From Luminiphilus sp. (GTDB lineage: Bacteria; Pseudomonadota; Gammaproteobacteria; Pseudomonadales; Halieaceae), in NCBI GenBank assembly GCA_016778045.1, contig JADHQG010000002.1, positions 1 through 56,320 of the forward strand: DNA of 56,320 bases. The letters run 5' to 3'. Under the pieces are notes generated by a model. The model did not search any database. It had not been told where the DNA came from and was given only the letters and a program-made list of their open reading frames with translations. A program made the translations under genes and the position numbers. Positions 21,547-32,434 of the stretch are shown here, in pieces; position 1 is the stretch's first letter, and the number at the start of each line of letters is the position of its first letter.

Positions 21547-24500
21547 GTGTACGCAGAACTTCATTGCCTGAGCCATTACAGCTTTTTACGTGGCGCCTCA
21601 GCACCTGATGAATTGGTTGATCGGGCGACGCGCTGCGGCTATTGCGCTCTGGCTATTACCGATGAATGCTCTCTGGCAGGTGTGGTTAAAGCGCATGTCG
21701 CCGCCAAAGAGCGAGGCCTCAAGCTGATTGTTGGCAGTGAGTTTACGCTGACAGAAGGTATTCGACTGGTCGCATTGGCACCCAATCGAGAAGCCTATGG
21801 AGAACTATCGGGACTGATCAGTCGCGCGCGCCGCCGCCGCGGCAAAGGGGAATACATTGTTCATCTACGCGATGTCATCTTTCATCTCAAACGCTGCCTT
21901 GTCATCCTCTTACCGGATGACACCGACAACCAGATCGTTCATCTCCAGCAATTAGCACGGCGCTGCAAAGACCGTGTCTGGGTGGGTATCAGCAGGCTAC
22001 TGGGCAATGACGAATGGCGGCGCTTTAAACACCGTTACCACATAGCGCAAACACTCCAGATCCCCATGGTTGCCTGCGGCGAAGTACAAATGCACAGCGC
22101 CAAGCGTAAGGCACTACACGATGTGCTAACCGCCATTCGACTCCAGACTCCAGTGCAACAACTGGGTCACCGGCGACTGATCAACAGCCAGCAACACTTG
22201 CGTGCGCTGGACACGCTGCAGTCGCTGTACCCCGAGACACTCATTGCAGAAACACGGCTCATCGCAGATCGCTGCCAATTCAGCCTGGATGAGTTGCGCT
22301 ATGAATATCCGGAAGAAGTTGTTCCGGCCAACCACTCTGCTAACAGCTACCTCCGCCAGGAAGTGGCTGCCGGCGCCAAACTACGTTGGCCAACAGGCAT
22401 ACCGGGAGCCGTGCAGACGCGGATCCATCAGGAACTGGATCTGATCACAGAGCTTGCCTACGAATACTATTTTCTCACCGTTTACGACATCGTCCGGTTC
22501 GCTAAATCACGTCATATCCTGTGTCAGGGCCGAGGCTCTGCCGCTAACTCTGTCGTCTGCTATTGCCTACATATCACTGAAGTCTCTCCCGAGCAGGTCT
22601 CGCTCTTATTCGAGCGATTCATCTCCCGCGAAAGGGGCGAACCGCCCGATATTGATGTGGATTTTGAGCACGAGCGGCGCGAAGAGGTCATCCAATATAT
22701 CTACAAAAAATACACCCGCCGCCGGGCCGCACTGGCTGCGACTGTCATCACTTATCGATCACGTAGCGCTGTGCGCGACGTTGGTAAAGCCATGGGGTTT
22801 GATGCCAGCTTCATAGACGAGCTGGCCAGCTCTCTGGCGTGGTGGAACCGGGAGCGGGAATTGACCAGTCGCTTCCAACAACAGGGCGTCGCGCGTTCGG
22901 AGCAAATTGCTGAGCACTTCATGGCCAGAGTGCAGGAAATATTGGGTTTCCCACGCCATCTCTCGCAGCATGTCGGCGGGTTCGTGATCAGCCGGGGGCC
23001 GATTTCAAATCTGGTGCCAGTTGAAAACGCCAGCATGCCAGACCGCACCGTTATTCAATGGGATAAGGAAGATATCGAGGCTCTAGGCTTGCTCAAGGTC
23101 GATATTCTGGCTCTCGGTATGTTGTCAGCCATTCGCAAAACACTGCAAATGATTCACCGGCAACACCCTGACATCCAGTGGATACAGGATATTCCACGGG
23201 AAGATGCGGCGACCTACCGGATGCTGCAAAAAGCCGACTCTTTAGGCGTCTTTCAAATCGAATCCCGGGCGCAGATGTCCATGCTGCCAAGGCTGAAACC
23301 GGCCTGCTTTTATGACCTGGTCATCGAAATCGCCATTGTGCGACCCGGACCGATTCAGGGCGACATGGTTCACCCTTACTTACGGCGCAAAGCGGGACTG
23401 GAGGCAATCAGCTACCCCAACAAGGACATTGAGTCAGTACTGTCGCGAACGCTGGGGGTCCCTATTTTTCAAGAGCAGGTCATCCGTCTGGCCATGGTCG
23501 CGGCAGGATTCACCGGCGGAGAAGCCGATGCCCTGAGGCGTGCCATTAGCAATTGGGGCAAAAACAGCAAGCTGCTCACCTTCGAGCACAAGCTCAAGCA
23601 AGGCATGATTCACAAGGGTTACACCGCTGATTTTGCAGACCGGCTGTTCAATCAGATCAAGGGATTCGGTGGTTACGGTTTCCCAGAATCACACTCGGCG
23701 AGCTTTGCGCTACTTGCCTACGTTTCTGCCTGGCTAAAGTGCCATCACCCCGCCGCTTTCTATGTCGGACTGCTCAACAGTCAGCCCATGGGCTTTTATT
23801 CGCCGTCGCAGCTGATACAGGACGCACGGCGACACAATATTATGGTCTTCCCCGTCGATGTGAATCACAGCAGCTGGGATCATCAACTGATGCCGTCAGC
23901 AAATAATCAGCAGCCCCCCATCAGGCTGGGGTTGCGGTTGATAAAAGGTCTTAGTGAGGCAGCGGGCAAACGCATTCATGCGGCTCGCGTAGCACGCGCA
24001 TTCAGCGACGTTGCGGATTTGCGCCAACGCGCCTCTTTGGATCGTGGCGACATGGAAGCACTCGCCGCCGCGGATGCACTCTTGAGTCTCAGTGGCAACC
24101 GATACCAATCCCACTGGCAGACCATGGCGCTGGAAGAGCACCGGCCTCTGCTACCGGCTGATGACGCATTGCGCCACTCTGATCGCGACGGCGTCACCAT
24201 AACTGCCCCAGCCTTGGGTGAGGAAGTCGTTGCCGATTACCAGAGTACCGGTCTCACTCTTCGGGCGCATCCATTGGCACTTTTGCGCCATCAATACCCA
24301 TTCAATCGGTGTAAACGACAGATCGAACTCGAATCACTGGGTCATCGTCGCTTTGTACGCGTGGCGGGGTTGGTTACCTGCCGGCAACGCCCGGGCACGG
24401 CTTCAGGCGTAGTTTTTCTGACGCTCGAAGATGAAACCGGCAACATCAATGTCATCGTGTGGCCTGCCGTACAGGAGCGTTGCCGACAGAGCTTAATGAC

Positions 24501-24630
24501 AGCTCAAATGCTGCTCGTTAAGGGCACAGTGGAATGCCGAGAAGGCGTGGTGCATGTCATCGCCGGCACGCTTGAAGATTGCAGTGCTCACTTGCAGATG
24601 CTGACCGTCAAATCCCGCGACTTTCATTAA
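21547..24630 (+). CDS. dnaE2: Error-prone DNA polymerase DnaE2 (ImuC)
   Basis: PHP domain MYAELHCLSHYSFLRGASAPDELV; catalytic PPDIDVDFEHERREEVIQYIY; about 1030 aa, the DnaE2 size. Confidence 0.96.
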   Translation: MYAELHCLSHYSFLRGASAPDELVDRATRCGYCALAITDECSLAGVVKAHVAAKERGLKLIVGSEFTLTEGIRLVALAPNREAYGELSGLISRARRRRGKGEYIVHLRDVIFHLKRCLVILLPDDTDNQIVHLQQLARRCKDRVWVGISRLLGNDEWRRFKHRYHIAQTLQIPMVACGEVQMHSAKRKALHDVLTAIRLQTPVQQLGHRRLINSQQHLRALDTLQSLYPETLIAETRLIADRCQFSLDELRYEYPEEVVPANHSANSYLRQEVAAGAKLRWPTGIPGAVQTRIHQELDLITELAYEYYFLTVYDIVRFAKSRHILCQGRGSAANSVVCYCLHITEVSPEQVSLLFERFISRERGEPPDIDVDFEHERREEVIQYIYKKYTRRRAALAATVITYRSRSAVRDVGKAMGFDASFIDELASSLAWWNRERELTSRFQQQGVARSEQIAEHFMARVQEILGFPRHLSQHVGGFVISRGPISNLVPVENASMPDRTVIQWDKEDIEALGLLKVDILALGMLSAIRKTLQMIHRQHPDIQWIQDIPREDAATYRMLQKADSLGVFQIESRAQMSMLPRLKPACFYDLVIEIAIVRPGPIQGDMVHPYLRRKAGLEAISYPNKDIESVLSRTLGVPIFQEQVIRLAMVAAGFTGGEADALRRAISNWGKNSKLLTFEHKLKQGMIHKGYTADFADRLFNQIKGFGGYGFPESHSASFALLAYVSAWLKCHHPAAFYVGLLNSQPMGFYSPSQLIQDARRHNIMVFPVDVNHSSWDHQLMPSANNQQPPIRLGLRLIKGLSEAAGKRIHAARVARAFSDVADLRQRASLDRGDMEALAAADALLSLSGNRYQSHWQTMALEEHRPLLPADDALRHSDRDGVTITAPALGEEVVADYQSTGLTLRAHPLALLRHQYPFNRCKRQIELESLGHRRFVRVAGLVTCRQRPGTASGVVFLTLEDETGNINVIVWPAVQERCRQSLMTAQMLLVKGTVECREGVVHVIAGTLEDCSAHLQMLTVKSRDFH

Positions 24631-24749
24631 AAAATGGCCATTAAAAATCGCGGCGGTTACCGAAACTCCGACTGGGTACTGGGCGGTCGTTGACTGAGCT
24701 TTAGGCGCTGTGGGCAGGCTGTTCATGAGCACCCCAAGGGCGGAGTGCA

Positions 24750-24947
24750 TTACTCGACGTCGGATCGCACCTCGGCCTCTAGCCAACCACCCGCATCCTC
24801 GCGCAGTCGAAACTCAATGGGTCGGCAGCACACCTGGCAATCCTCTATGTAGTCTACACCCACATCCTCGGGGTTGAGCAACACCTCTATGGACTCACCG
24901 CAATACGGGCAGTAGATGCTGCTCTGCTGCAAACCGGGCCCGCTCAT
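24750..24947 (-). CDS. CPXCG motif-containing cysteine-rich protein
   Basis: YCPYCGESIEVLLNPEDVGVDYIEDCQVCCRPIEF. Confidence 0.88.
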   Translation of the reverse strand: MSGPGLQQSSIYCPYCGESIEVLLNPEDVGVDYIEDCQVCCRPIEFRLREDAGGWLEAEVRSDVE

Positions 24948-24956
24948 CTTCGGGGG

Positions 24957-26495
24957 CTAGCTCGCCTCCTGGAGCACGGCCGCTTCCGCCACCACACCGG
25001 CACGCTCAAAGACCAATTCGGCGTCCTGAATCGGATCGTCGCGGAACATCTTGCGATCTTTGCGGTAGTTCTGGGGATTCATCCACGGCATCTGGTCACC
25101 CTGCTTTGGAAACCGGTGCATGACACGTTGCATATAACCGGCCGAAAAATCGTCGATCCAGAAGCGCTGGGTCATTGAAGCGGCTAGCTCATCGGCGATA
25201 CGGGGCGTTGCCGTGGTCACGCCCGCAGTGCGCATGTGATTGAGCAAGCGACACACCCAGGTGGCAATGAGATCGGCCCGCAGTGTCCAAGACGCATTGA
25301 TATAGCCAAAGGTATGCACCATGTTGGGGATGTTTGAGCACATCATGCCCTTATAGGTCCACTCATTGGCAAAATCGATGGCTTGACCGTCGAGCGTGAA
25401 GTCAGCCCCGCCCAAGACCAGCAACTCAAGCCCCGTCGCACAGACAATAACATCGGCGTCGAGATGATCGCCCGAGGCCAGTTGCACGCCATCCTCCGTG
25501 ATTTTCTCGATCTGGTCCGTCACGACCGAGGCCTTGCCTGATTGAATTGCACGAAACAGGTCATCGTCCGGCACCAGGCATAGGCGCTGATCCCAGGGGT
25601 TATAGCGGGGGGTAAAGTGCTTCTCGACATCAACCATCTCGCCGATCTCTTCGCGCACCTTTTTGAGCAGTGATCGTTTCACCACGCCGGGCGCAACTCT
25701 CGTGAGCTTGTACATCCACTGTTGCCAAACGGTATTGCGCCATCGCACCAGGTCGTACGCCAGCTTGGGAGGCAGTATGCGACGCAGCCAGTTGGCCAGA
25801 GCATCGATCGATGGCCGCGAAATGACATAGGTTGGAGAGCGCTGCAACATCGTGACGTGTGACGCCTGCCGCGACATATTCGGTACCAGCGTCATGGCGG
25901 TCGCACCCGAACCAATGACCACAACTTTTTTGCCTGCATGGTCTAGGTTATCCGGCCAGAACTGGGGGTGAATCCACTCACCCTTAAAGGAGCGCTTGCC
26001 GGCAAAATCGGGCTCGTAACCTTGGTCGTAGCTGTAATAGCCCGCGCACATCATGAGCAGGCCGCAGCGATAACGCCTGACACCCTCTGGCGTTTCCACC
26101 GTTAGCTGCCACTGACCTCGTTCGCTGATCCAGTCCGCTGCGATGAGTTTTTGACTAAAACGAATACGTTCGCGAATACGGTGCTCGTCCGCAGTTTCGT
26201 TAACGTAGCTCAGAATTGATGGGCCGTCGGCGATGCTTTTCTCGGCTTCCCAGGGCTTGAAGTCATAGCCAAGCGTTTGCATATCACTGTCGGAACGGAT
26301 ACCGGGGTAGCGAAACAGATCCCAAGTGCCTCCGATCGCCTCGCGCCGCTCCAGCAATATAAAGTCGCGGTCAGGGCAATCACGCTGCAGCCTCACCGCT
26401 GTACCGATCCCGGACAAACCGGCGCCGATAATGATGACGTCGAACGCCTCGGCGTCGATCTCTTGCACTGGAGGTATATCAACCGTTGAATTCAT
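24957..26495 (-). CDS. Flavin-containing monooxygenase (Baeyer-Villiger/EthA-like)
   Basis: FDVIIIGAGLSGIGTAVRL (FAD GxGxxG), FKGEWIHPQFWPDNLDHAGKKVVVIGSGATAMTLVP (FxGxxxHxxxW-type). Start MNSTVDI after GGAAGG. Confidence 0.9.
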   Translation of the reverse strand: MNSTVDIPPVQEIDAEAFDVIIIGAGLSGIGTAVRLQRDCPDRDFILLERREAIGGTWDLFRYPGIRSDSDMQTLGYDFKPWEAEKSIADGPSILSYVNETADEHRIRERIRFSQKLIAADWISERGQWQLTVETPEGVRRYRCGLLMMCAGYYSYDQGYEPDFAGKRSFKGEWIHPQFWPDNLDHAGKKVVVIGSGATAMTLVPNMSRQASHVTMLQRSPTYVISRPSIDALANWLRRILPPKLAYDLVRWRNTVWQQWMYKLTRVAPGVVKRSLLKKVREEIGEMVDVEKHFTPRYNPWDQRLCLVPDDDLFRAIQSGKASVVTDQIEKITEDGVQLASGDHLDADVIVCATGLELLVLGGADFTLDGQAIDFANEWTYKGMMCSNIPNMVHTFGYINASWTLRADLIATWVCRLLNHMRTAGVTTATPRIADELAASMTQRFWIDDFSAGYMQRVMHRFPKQGDQMPWMNPQNYRKDRKMFRDDPIQDAELVFERAGVVAEAAVLQEAS

Positions 26496-26703
26496 AGATC
26501 CTTCCTTGCCGGGCTTCGCCGGGCACTGCATAGGCCGGGCACTGCATAGGCTGCACCCGTGTCGCCGTGGGCAGGTCCGCTCATCAACGCATTATTGAAC
26601 GCCCACTCGAGTACCGCTTCACTTTACACCGTTTTTGCCCGCCCAGTAGGGCAGCCCTTAAAACGCCAGTCAGCAACGCTTGAAGGGTGGCGCCGCGCGC
26701 TCG

Positions 26704-27924
26704 CTATTGGTGCTGACGCCCCTTCGTCGCAGCAATGCGCAGACGAAGCGCGTTCAGCTTAATGAATCCCTCAGCATCCGCTTGGTCGTAGGCGCCACCA
26801 TCGGCCTCAAACGTCGCAATGTTCTCATCAAACAGAGAATCTTGTGAGCGCCGACCAGTGACCGTCACATTGCCCTTATAGAGAGACACCCGCACTTCTC
26901 CGTTTACGACAGATTGCGTTTGATCGATGGCTGCCTGTAGCGCATGACGTTCGGGGGACCACCAGTAGCCGTTATAGATGAGCTTTGCGTAACGAGGCAT
27001 CAGCTCGTCTTTGAGGTGGGCCACCTCCCTGTCGAGCGTGATGGATTCAATCGCGCGGTGGGCACGCAGCAGGATGCTACCCCCCGGGGTTTCATAGCAC
27101 CCGCGAGACTTCATCCCCACATAGCGGTTCTCAACAATATCGGCACGACCTATACCATTGGCCCCACCCCGCTCATTCAGCTTTGCCAACACTTGCGCGG
27201 CAGAGAGCGTTTCACCGTCTATCGCCACGACATCACCACGCTCGAAAGTCAGTGTCAGCTCTTCTGGCTCATCAGGTGCCGCTTCAGGGCTCACTGTCCA
27301 GCGCCACATATCTTCCTCGGGTGGAATCCAAGGGTCCTCCAGCACATCACCTTCATAGGAAATGTGCAGCAAATTGGCGTCCATGGAGTAGGGAGACTTT
27401 TTCTGCGCCTTGGCAAAATCGACCGGGATATTGTGCTGCTCGCAATAGGCCATCAGCGCCTCACGGGAATTCAGATCCCACTCACGCCACGGTGCAATCA
27501 CCTGAATGCCCGGTTTCAGCGCGTAGGCGCCTAGCTCAAACCGCACCTGATCATTGCCCTTCCCCGTTGCGCCATGCGCAATGGCATCTGCGCCAGTCTC
27601 GTTGGCAATTTCAACGAGGCGCTGCGCAATCAGCGGACGGGCAATCGAGGTGCCCAGAAGGTATTCACCCTCGTAGACCGTGTTGGCGCGAAACATCGGG
27701 AATACAAAGTCTCGTACGAAGGGCTCGCGAAGGTCCTCGATATAGATCTCCTCCACGCCCAAAGCCTGTGCTTTGGCCCGCGCGGGTTCCACCTCTTCAC
27801 CCTGACCAATATCAGCAGTAAAGGTCACTACTTCGCACTGATAGGACTCTTGTAACCAGCGCACGATGACCGAGGTATCCAGACCTCCCGAGTACGCCAG
27901 CACGACCTTATTTGCCGTCGCCAT
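26704..27924 (-). CDS. argG: Argininosuccinate synthase
   Basis: [52 protein letters not shown]. Start MATANK. Confidence 0.97.
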   Translation of the reverse strand: MATANKVVLAYSGGLDTSVIVRWLQESYQCEVVTFTADIGQGEEVEPARAKAQALGVEEIYIEDLREPFVRDFVFPMFRANTVYEGEYLLGTSIARPLIAQRLVEIANETGADAIAHGATGKGNDQVRFELGAYALKPGIQVIAPWREWDLNSREALMAYCEQHNIPVDFAKAQKKSPYSMDANLLHISYEGDVLEDPWIPPEEDMWRWTVSPEAAPDEPEELTLTFERGDVVAIDGETLSAAQVLAKLNERGGANGIGRADIVENRYVGMKSRGCYETPGGSILLRAHRAIESITLDREVAHLKDELMPRYAKLIYNGYWWSPERHALQAAIDQTQSVVNGEVRVSLYKGNVTVTGRRSQDSLFDENIATFEADGGAYDQADAEGFIKLNALRLRIAATKGRQHQ

Positions 27925-28052
27925 AACATTGCCTAGAAAAAAGGGTTGCGTAGTGTACGTCTGCGCGTGGCTCTGCGCCACATAGCCACCCTCCGGGGCC
28001 GCCAACAACTCACCTCTGCTACACTGCGCATACCTGCAAGGTGACCACGACC

Positions 28053-29090
28053 ATGACCTCGTTTGAGCTGACATTGCCGGATGACTGGCACATCCATCTG
28101 CGGGACGAGGCGGCGCTGGCCACTACCGTGCCCGACATCGCCCGTTGGGCTGGGCGCGCCATCGTGATGCCGAACCTGACGCCACCCGTTGCCACGACCA
28201 GCGACGCCTTGAGCTATCGCGACCGTATTCTGCAGCACGTTCCCACCGATACTGGTTTCGAACCGTTGATGACGCTCTATCTGACGGACAATACAACCGA
28301 GGCGATGGTGGCTGAAGCGGCGGACTGCCCACATGTCCACGGTATCAAGCTGTATCCAGCGGGTGCCACCACCAATTCGGACGCAGGTGTCACAGCCCTG
28401 CAGTCGCTATACCCCGTTTTCGACGCCATGCAGCGCCATGATTTACCGCTACTTATCCATGGCGAAGTCACCGATGACCACGTGGACATTTTCGACCGCG
28501 AGAAAGCGTTCATTGACTCGGCTCTCGAGCCAATTGTCGAGGCATTTCCGGCGTTGCGGGTCGTGTTTGAACACATTACCACCGCTGATGCGGTTGAGTT
28601 TGTGCGGGCGGCCGGCGATCAGGTCGCGGCGACCGTCACCGCTCACCACCTGCTGTACAACCGCAATGACTTATTAGTGGGCGGGATTAAACCTCACCTT
28701 TTCTGCTTACCCGTACTGAAACGGGACCGGCACCAATTGGCGCTGAGGCAGGCGGTCACTTCGGGCCACCCACGGTTTTTTCTGGGCACAGATTCGGCAC
28801 CTCACGCCCGAGGCGACAAGGAATCGAGCTGTGGTTGCGCCGGCTGTTACACGGCCCATGCCGCGCTGGCACTTTATGCCGAAGTCTTTGATGAAGAAAA
28901 TGCGCTTGACCAACTGGAGCGCTTTGCGAGTGTTAATGGCCCGGACTTTTACCGGCTTCCGCGCAACACGCGCTCAGTCAGACTGACCAAGCGCGCGGTA
29001 TCCGTGCCCGACACGCTGCCGCTTGGCGATGGCACCCTGGTGCCGATCCGCGCCGGCGAACAAGTCGCCTGGACAGTCGAGCCCCTGTGA
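28053..29090 (+). CDS. pyrC: Dihydroorotase
   Basis: [44 protein letters not shown]. Confidence 0.96.
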   Translation: MTSFELTLPDDWHIHLRDEAALATTVPDIARWAGRAIVMPNLTPPVATTSDALSYRDRILQHVPTDTGFEPLMTLYLTDNTTEAMVAEAADCPHVHGIKLYPAGATTNSDAGVTALQSLYPVFDAMQRHDLPLLIHGEVTDDHVDIFDREKAFIDSALEPIVEAFPALRVVFEHITTADAVEFVRAAGDQVAATVTAHHLLYNRNDLLVGGIKPHLFCLPVLKRDRHQLALRQAVTSGHPRFFLGTDSAPHARGDKESSCGCAGCYTAHAALALYAEVFDEENALDQLERFASVNGPDFYRLPRNTRSVRLTKRAVSVPDTLPLGDGTLVPIRAGEQVAWTVEPL

Positions 29091-29785
29091 TGGATGAGTC
29101 CCTCACCCCTGCTGACGGCAACGGGCCGGCTAACATCGAGTCGGCGGCGGCGGGCGGTATGCGCGATCGGTTCCGCGGTTTTCTGCCGGTCGTCGTTGAT
29201 ATCGAGACCGGCGGCTTCAACTGTCAGACCGACGCTATTTTGGAAATTGCGGTGACGCTGCTGTCAATGACCCCAGAGGGCGAACTGGTCATCAGCGAGA
29301 CCCACAGCCGCAACGTCGAACCGTTTGAGGGTGCCAATCTGGACCCCTCAGCACTCGAATTCACCGGTATAGACCCTGAAAACCCGCTTCGCGGAGCGGT
29401 ACCCGAGGACATTGCCTTGGGCGAGCTATTCGCCCATGTGCGGCAGGCAGTGAAAGCACAGCAATGTAACCGCGCTATTTTGGTGGGCCACAACGCCCAT
29501 TTCGACGCGGGCTTTCTCAACGTGGCCACCGAGCGCTTGGGGCTCAAGCGCAACCCGTTCCATCCCTTTTCCTACTTTGATACGGCGACTCTGGCGGGCC
29601 TCGCGTTTGGACATACTGTATTGGCGCGCGCCTGCGCTCTGGCAGAGATTCCTTTCGACAACAGCGAGGCCCACTCGGCGCACTACGACGCCACCAAGAC
29701 AGCAGAACTATTCTGTCTTATCGTGAATCGCTGGCAGTCGCTGGGAGGCTGGACGTCTCCGATGCCGGTTGAGGGCCACGAATAA
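29087..29785 (+). CDS. rnt: Ribonuclease T
   Basis: [28 protein letters not shown] (DEDD exonuclease), [30 protein letters not shown]. Confidence 0.95.
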   Translation: MMDESLTPADGNGPANIESAAAGGMRDRFRGFLPVVVDIETGGFNCQTDAILEIAVTLLSMTPEGELVISETHSRNVEPFEGANLDPSALEFTGIDPENPLRGAVPEDIALGELFAHVRQAVKAQQCNRAILVGHNAHFDAGFLNVATERLGLKRNPFHPFSYFDTATLAGLAFGHTVLARACALAEIPFDNSEAHSAHYDATKTAELFCLIVNRWQSLGGWTSPMPVEGHE

Positions 29786-31478
29786 CCCGGCCCGGGAAGA
29801 CACCAGTGGCGGTACCATCGCGGAAGGTCACCTGCCCGGACTTGATCGTGTACTCGTAGCCGGAGGCAGTCTGCAGCAGTCGGCGGCCCCCCGCAGGCAA
29901 ATCGAATGCCACGGTCGGCAGATGAAGCGCTAACGCGTCTAGATCAATCACGTTCAGATCGGCCAAAAACCCCGGCGCCAGCACACCTCGATCGTCAAAG
30001 CCGTAAAGCCTCGCCGTATCGTGACACTGGCGCTTGACGGCTCGCTCGAGCGGTAGGCGATGTCCAGCTCTGTCCCGCACCCAGTGCTGCAACATAAAGG
30101 TTGTCGCGGCTGCGTCGCAGATCGTGCCGCAATGCGCGCCGCCATCCGAGAGCGAGTTGACGCAGTCATCGGAGTCCAGCGCGTCTTCCAGAAAATCGAG
30201 ATTGCCGTTTGCATAATTAAGTAGCGGGAAATAAATCATGCCCGTGCCCTCATCACGCATCATAAAGTCGTATGCGTACTCAGCCGCAGTCACACCCGAT
30301 GCGATTGCCCGCTGCTCGATCGACTGCTCGGCAGAAGGCTCATAGTTGAACCCTGGCAACATCTCATACTGCATGGAGAAGGCGCTTTCCATCAGATCAG
30401 CAATCAATTGCAGGTCGCTGCCCGTCGGTTCACCCTGTTCGGATAACAGCTGAGTTCGGAATGCCGGGTCCTGAAGGTGCTGCCATTGCTCAGTCCATGT
30501 CTTTTCCGCGATGGCTTTCCAACTGGGGCGCTGCGAAAACGGATGGAAAGTCGCGCGCCAACCTAAAATCAAGCCCGTACCGCGCATCGAAATCTGCGCG
30601 ACGATTTGCCCGCCCTGCGCGTTTTGAGCGCGCATCTGCTGCAACTGCTCCTTGAAAGGCAAGCTCTTGATGGGCGATTCCAACGCCGTAAAAGTGACAG
30701 GCGCGCCGGTCTCTCGACTCAAATCGCCCATCCATTGGAATTCATTCCACTCGGGCAACAAATCGCTGGCCATCTCAAAAACGCCATGTCCGGCTCGTTT
30801 GAGGGCGCGCCCAATACCCAGCAGTTCCTCCTTGGTCGCTGTCGTGCCCGGTACGAGCTCACCATCGATTGATTTGTGGAGGATGGTCCGCGACGTCGAG
30901 AAACCGACCGCTCCTGCACGCAGGCCCTCCTCGACGATGGCAGACATTCGCGCAATCTCTGTCTCAGTAGGCTCCTCATTGGCTGCGCCGCGATCACCCA
31001 TGACATACGCGCGCACTGCACCATGGGGAACCTGTGCAGCCACATCGACGGTGCGGTCCAGCTGCTCCAGTGCGTCCAGATATTCGGGAAAAGATTCCCA
31101 GTTCCAGGTCATACCCTCAGTCAGCGCACTGCCGGGAATATCTTCGACACCCTCCATCAGTCCAACCAGCCAGTCCTGCCGATCGGGCGCGGCAGGCGCG
31201 AAGCCCACACCGCAATTACCCATTACGACTGTGGTGACCCCATGCCACGACGAGGGCGCCATCTCCTGATCCCAGGTCGCTTGGCCGTCATAGTGGGTAT
31301 GGATATCGACAAAACCGGGAATCACGACTTTCCCTGACGCGTCGATCTCCCGATCAGCAGGCTCGGACAACTGGCCCACCGCGACAATGCGATCTCCGAC
31401 AATGCCGATATCGCCTATCTGCGGCGCTACGCCAGTGCCATCGACGACCAAACCACCGGTAATTTTCAGATCAAACAT
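29718..31478 (-). CDS. Amidohydrolase family, N-acyl-D-amino-acid deacylase-like
   Basis: MFDLKITGGLVVDGTGVAPQIGDIGIVGDRI...VIPGFVDIHTHYDGQATWD; LSDGGAHCGTICDAAA. Confidence 0.85.
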   Translation of the reverse strand: MFDLKITGGLVVDGTGVAPQIGDIGIVGDRIVAVGQLSEPADREIDASGKVVIPGFVDIHTHYDGQATWDQEMAPSSWHGVTTVVMGNCGVGFAPAAPDRQDWLVGLMEGVEDIPGSALTEGMTWNWESFPEYLDALEQLDRTVDVAAQVPHGAVRAYVMGDRGAANEEPTETEIARMSAIVEEGLRAGAVGFSTSRTILHKSIDGELVPGTTATKEELLGIGRALKRAGHGVFEMASDLLPEWNEFQWMGDLSRETGAPVTFTALESPIKSLPFKEQLQQMRAQNAQGGQIVAQISMRGTGLILGWRATFHPFSQRPSWKAIAEKTWTEQWQHLQDPAFRTQLLSEQGEPTGSDLQLIADLMESAFSMQYEMLPGFNYEPSAEQSIEQRAIASGVTAAEYAYDFMMRDEGTGMIYFPLLNYANGNLDFLEDALDSDDCVNSLSDGGAHCGTICDAAATTFMLQHWVRDRAGHRLPLERAVKRQCHDTARLYGFDDRGVLAPGFLADLNVIDLDALALHLPTVAFDLPAGGRRLLQTASGYEYTIKSGQVTFRDGTATGVFPGRVIRGPQPASETSSLPATASDSR

Positions 31479-31572
31479 TTCTGCATCCTTTTATGTCAGG
31501 GAGCTGGCCCCTCCTCATACGGGTATTAGTGCACCATGAAGTGGCGCGTTGAGGAGGGCTCTGCGGCATTTT

Positions 31573-32175
31573 TCAAGCGCGCTCTTCTCCGCTCAGCTCG
31601 ACCAATATGTTATCCATTTCAGCCAACAGGTGCTCCACCGACGTAATGCCCTGCAACTCATACTTGATCGCCTCGTCAATCGGCAGCAGCTGCGCCAGCA
31701 GAGAGCCCACAGACCAAGCCTCGGTCAGATCGGACTGTAGCTTAAGACGCTGAATCTGGGGGTGCCTGAGCAACCCCTCGAGTACCTCAGCCAATGCTGC
31801 ATAGCTCTCGGGCAGCGGCTCGGTCGCAGGGGTTGGAGTAAATGCCACCTCAGCCTTCACCAGACCACCGGATTCACGCCATACCGATTGCACGTCAAAA
31901 CGTTGCTGGCCCTCGATCAAAATACCCAGCAAGCCATTGGGTAACTGGTCCCAGTCGACAATGCGGGCATAAACACCATAGTCACCGACGTTGGGGGTAT
32001 CAACCGACCCACCAGAGACCTCGGATCCCTGTTGGAGCCAAACAACACCAAACCCCTCGTCCTCGCGCATACAGCGAGCCACCAAATCCAGATATCGCTG
32101 CTCGAAAATCTGTAGCGACATGCGGCCCGTGGGTAACAGCACCGATGACAAGGGAAACAGCGCAATCTCAGACAT
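31573..32175 (-). CDS. LON N-terminal (substrate-binding) domain protein
   Basis: MSEIALFPLSSVLLPTGRMSLQIFEQRYLDLVARCMREDEGFGVVWL; no ATPase or protease domain. Confidence 0.9.
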   Translation of the reverse strand: MSEIALFPLSSVLLPTGRMSLQIFEQRYLDLVARCMREDEGFGVVWLQQGSEVSGGSVDTPNVGDYGVYARIVDWDQLPNGLLGILIEGQQRFDVQSVWRESGGLVKAEVAFTPTPATEPLPESYAALAEVLEGLLRHPQIQRLKLQSDLTEAWSVGSLLAQLLPIDEAIKYELQGITSVEHLLAEMDNILVELSGEERA

Positions 32176-32179
32176 AAGG

Positions 32180-32434
32180 TCAGGGAGCCGTCTGGTGCTC
32201 AAGCGCCCCCAGCAGTGCCATCGCCTCATGACGATGAGCACCACAGGTCGCCGGCTCCGGTTGAAAGCGCTCACAGACATCGGGACGGCGAGGGTCGCCA
32301 AACAAACCACAACTCAAATCAGTTTGTAAATGAGTACAGGCTACGCCAGCTGGCTTGCCGGCGGGCATACCCCAGAAGGGCTGTCTGATGGACGGTGCGA
32401 TACAACAGGCACCGCAGTGCGAGCGACAGTTCAC
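32180..32434 (-). CDS. YkgJ family cysteine cluster protein
   Basis: MNCRSHCGACCIAPSIRQPFWGMPAGKPAGVACTHL...CGLFGDPRRPDVCERF. Confidence 0.9.
   Translation of the reverse strand: MNCRSHCGACCIAPSIRQPFWGMPAGKPAGVACTHLQTDLSCGLFGDPRRPDVCERFQPEPATCGAHRHEAMALLGALEHQTAP

Noticed and set aside
27183-27821. 212-aa plus-strand ORF opposite argG
   Set aside because: Shadow of argG with Arg/Pro/Ser-rich composition and no recognisable domain.
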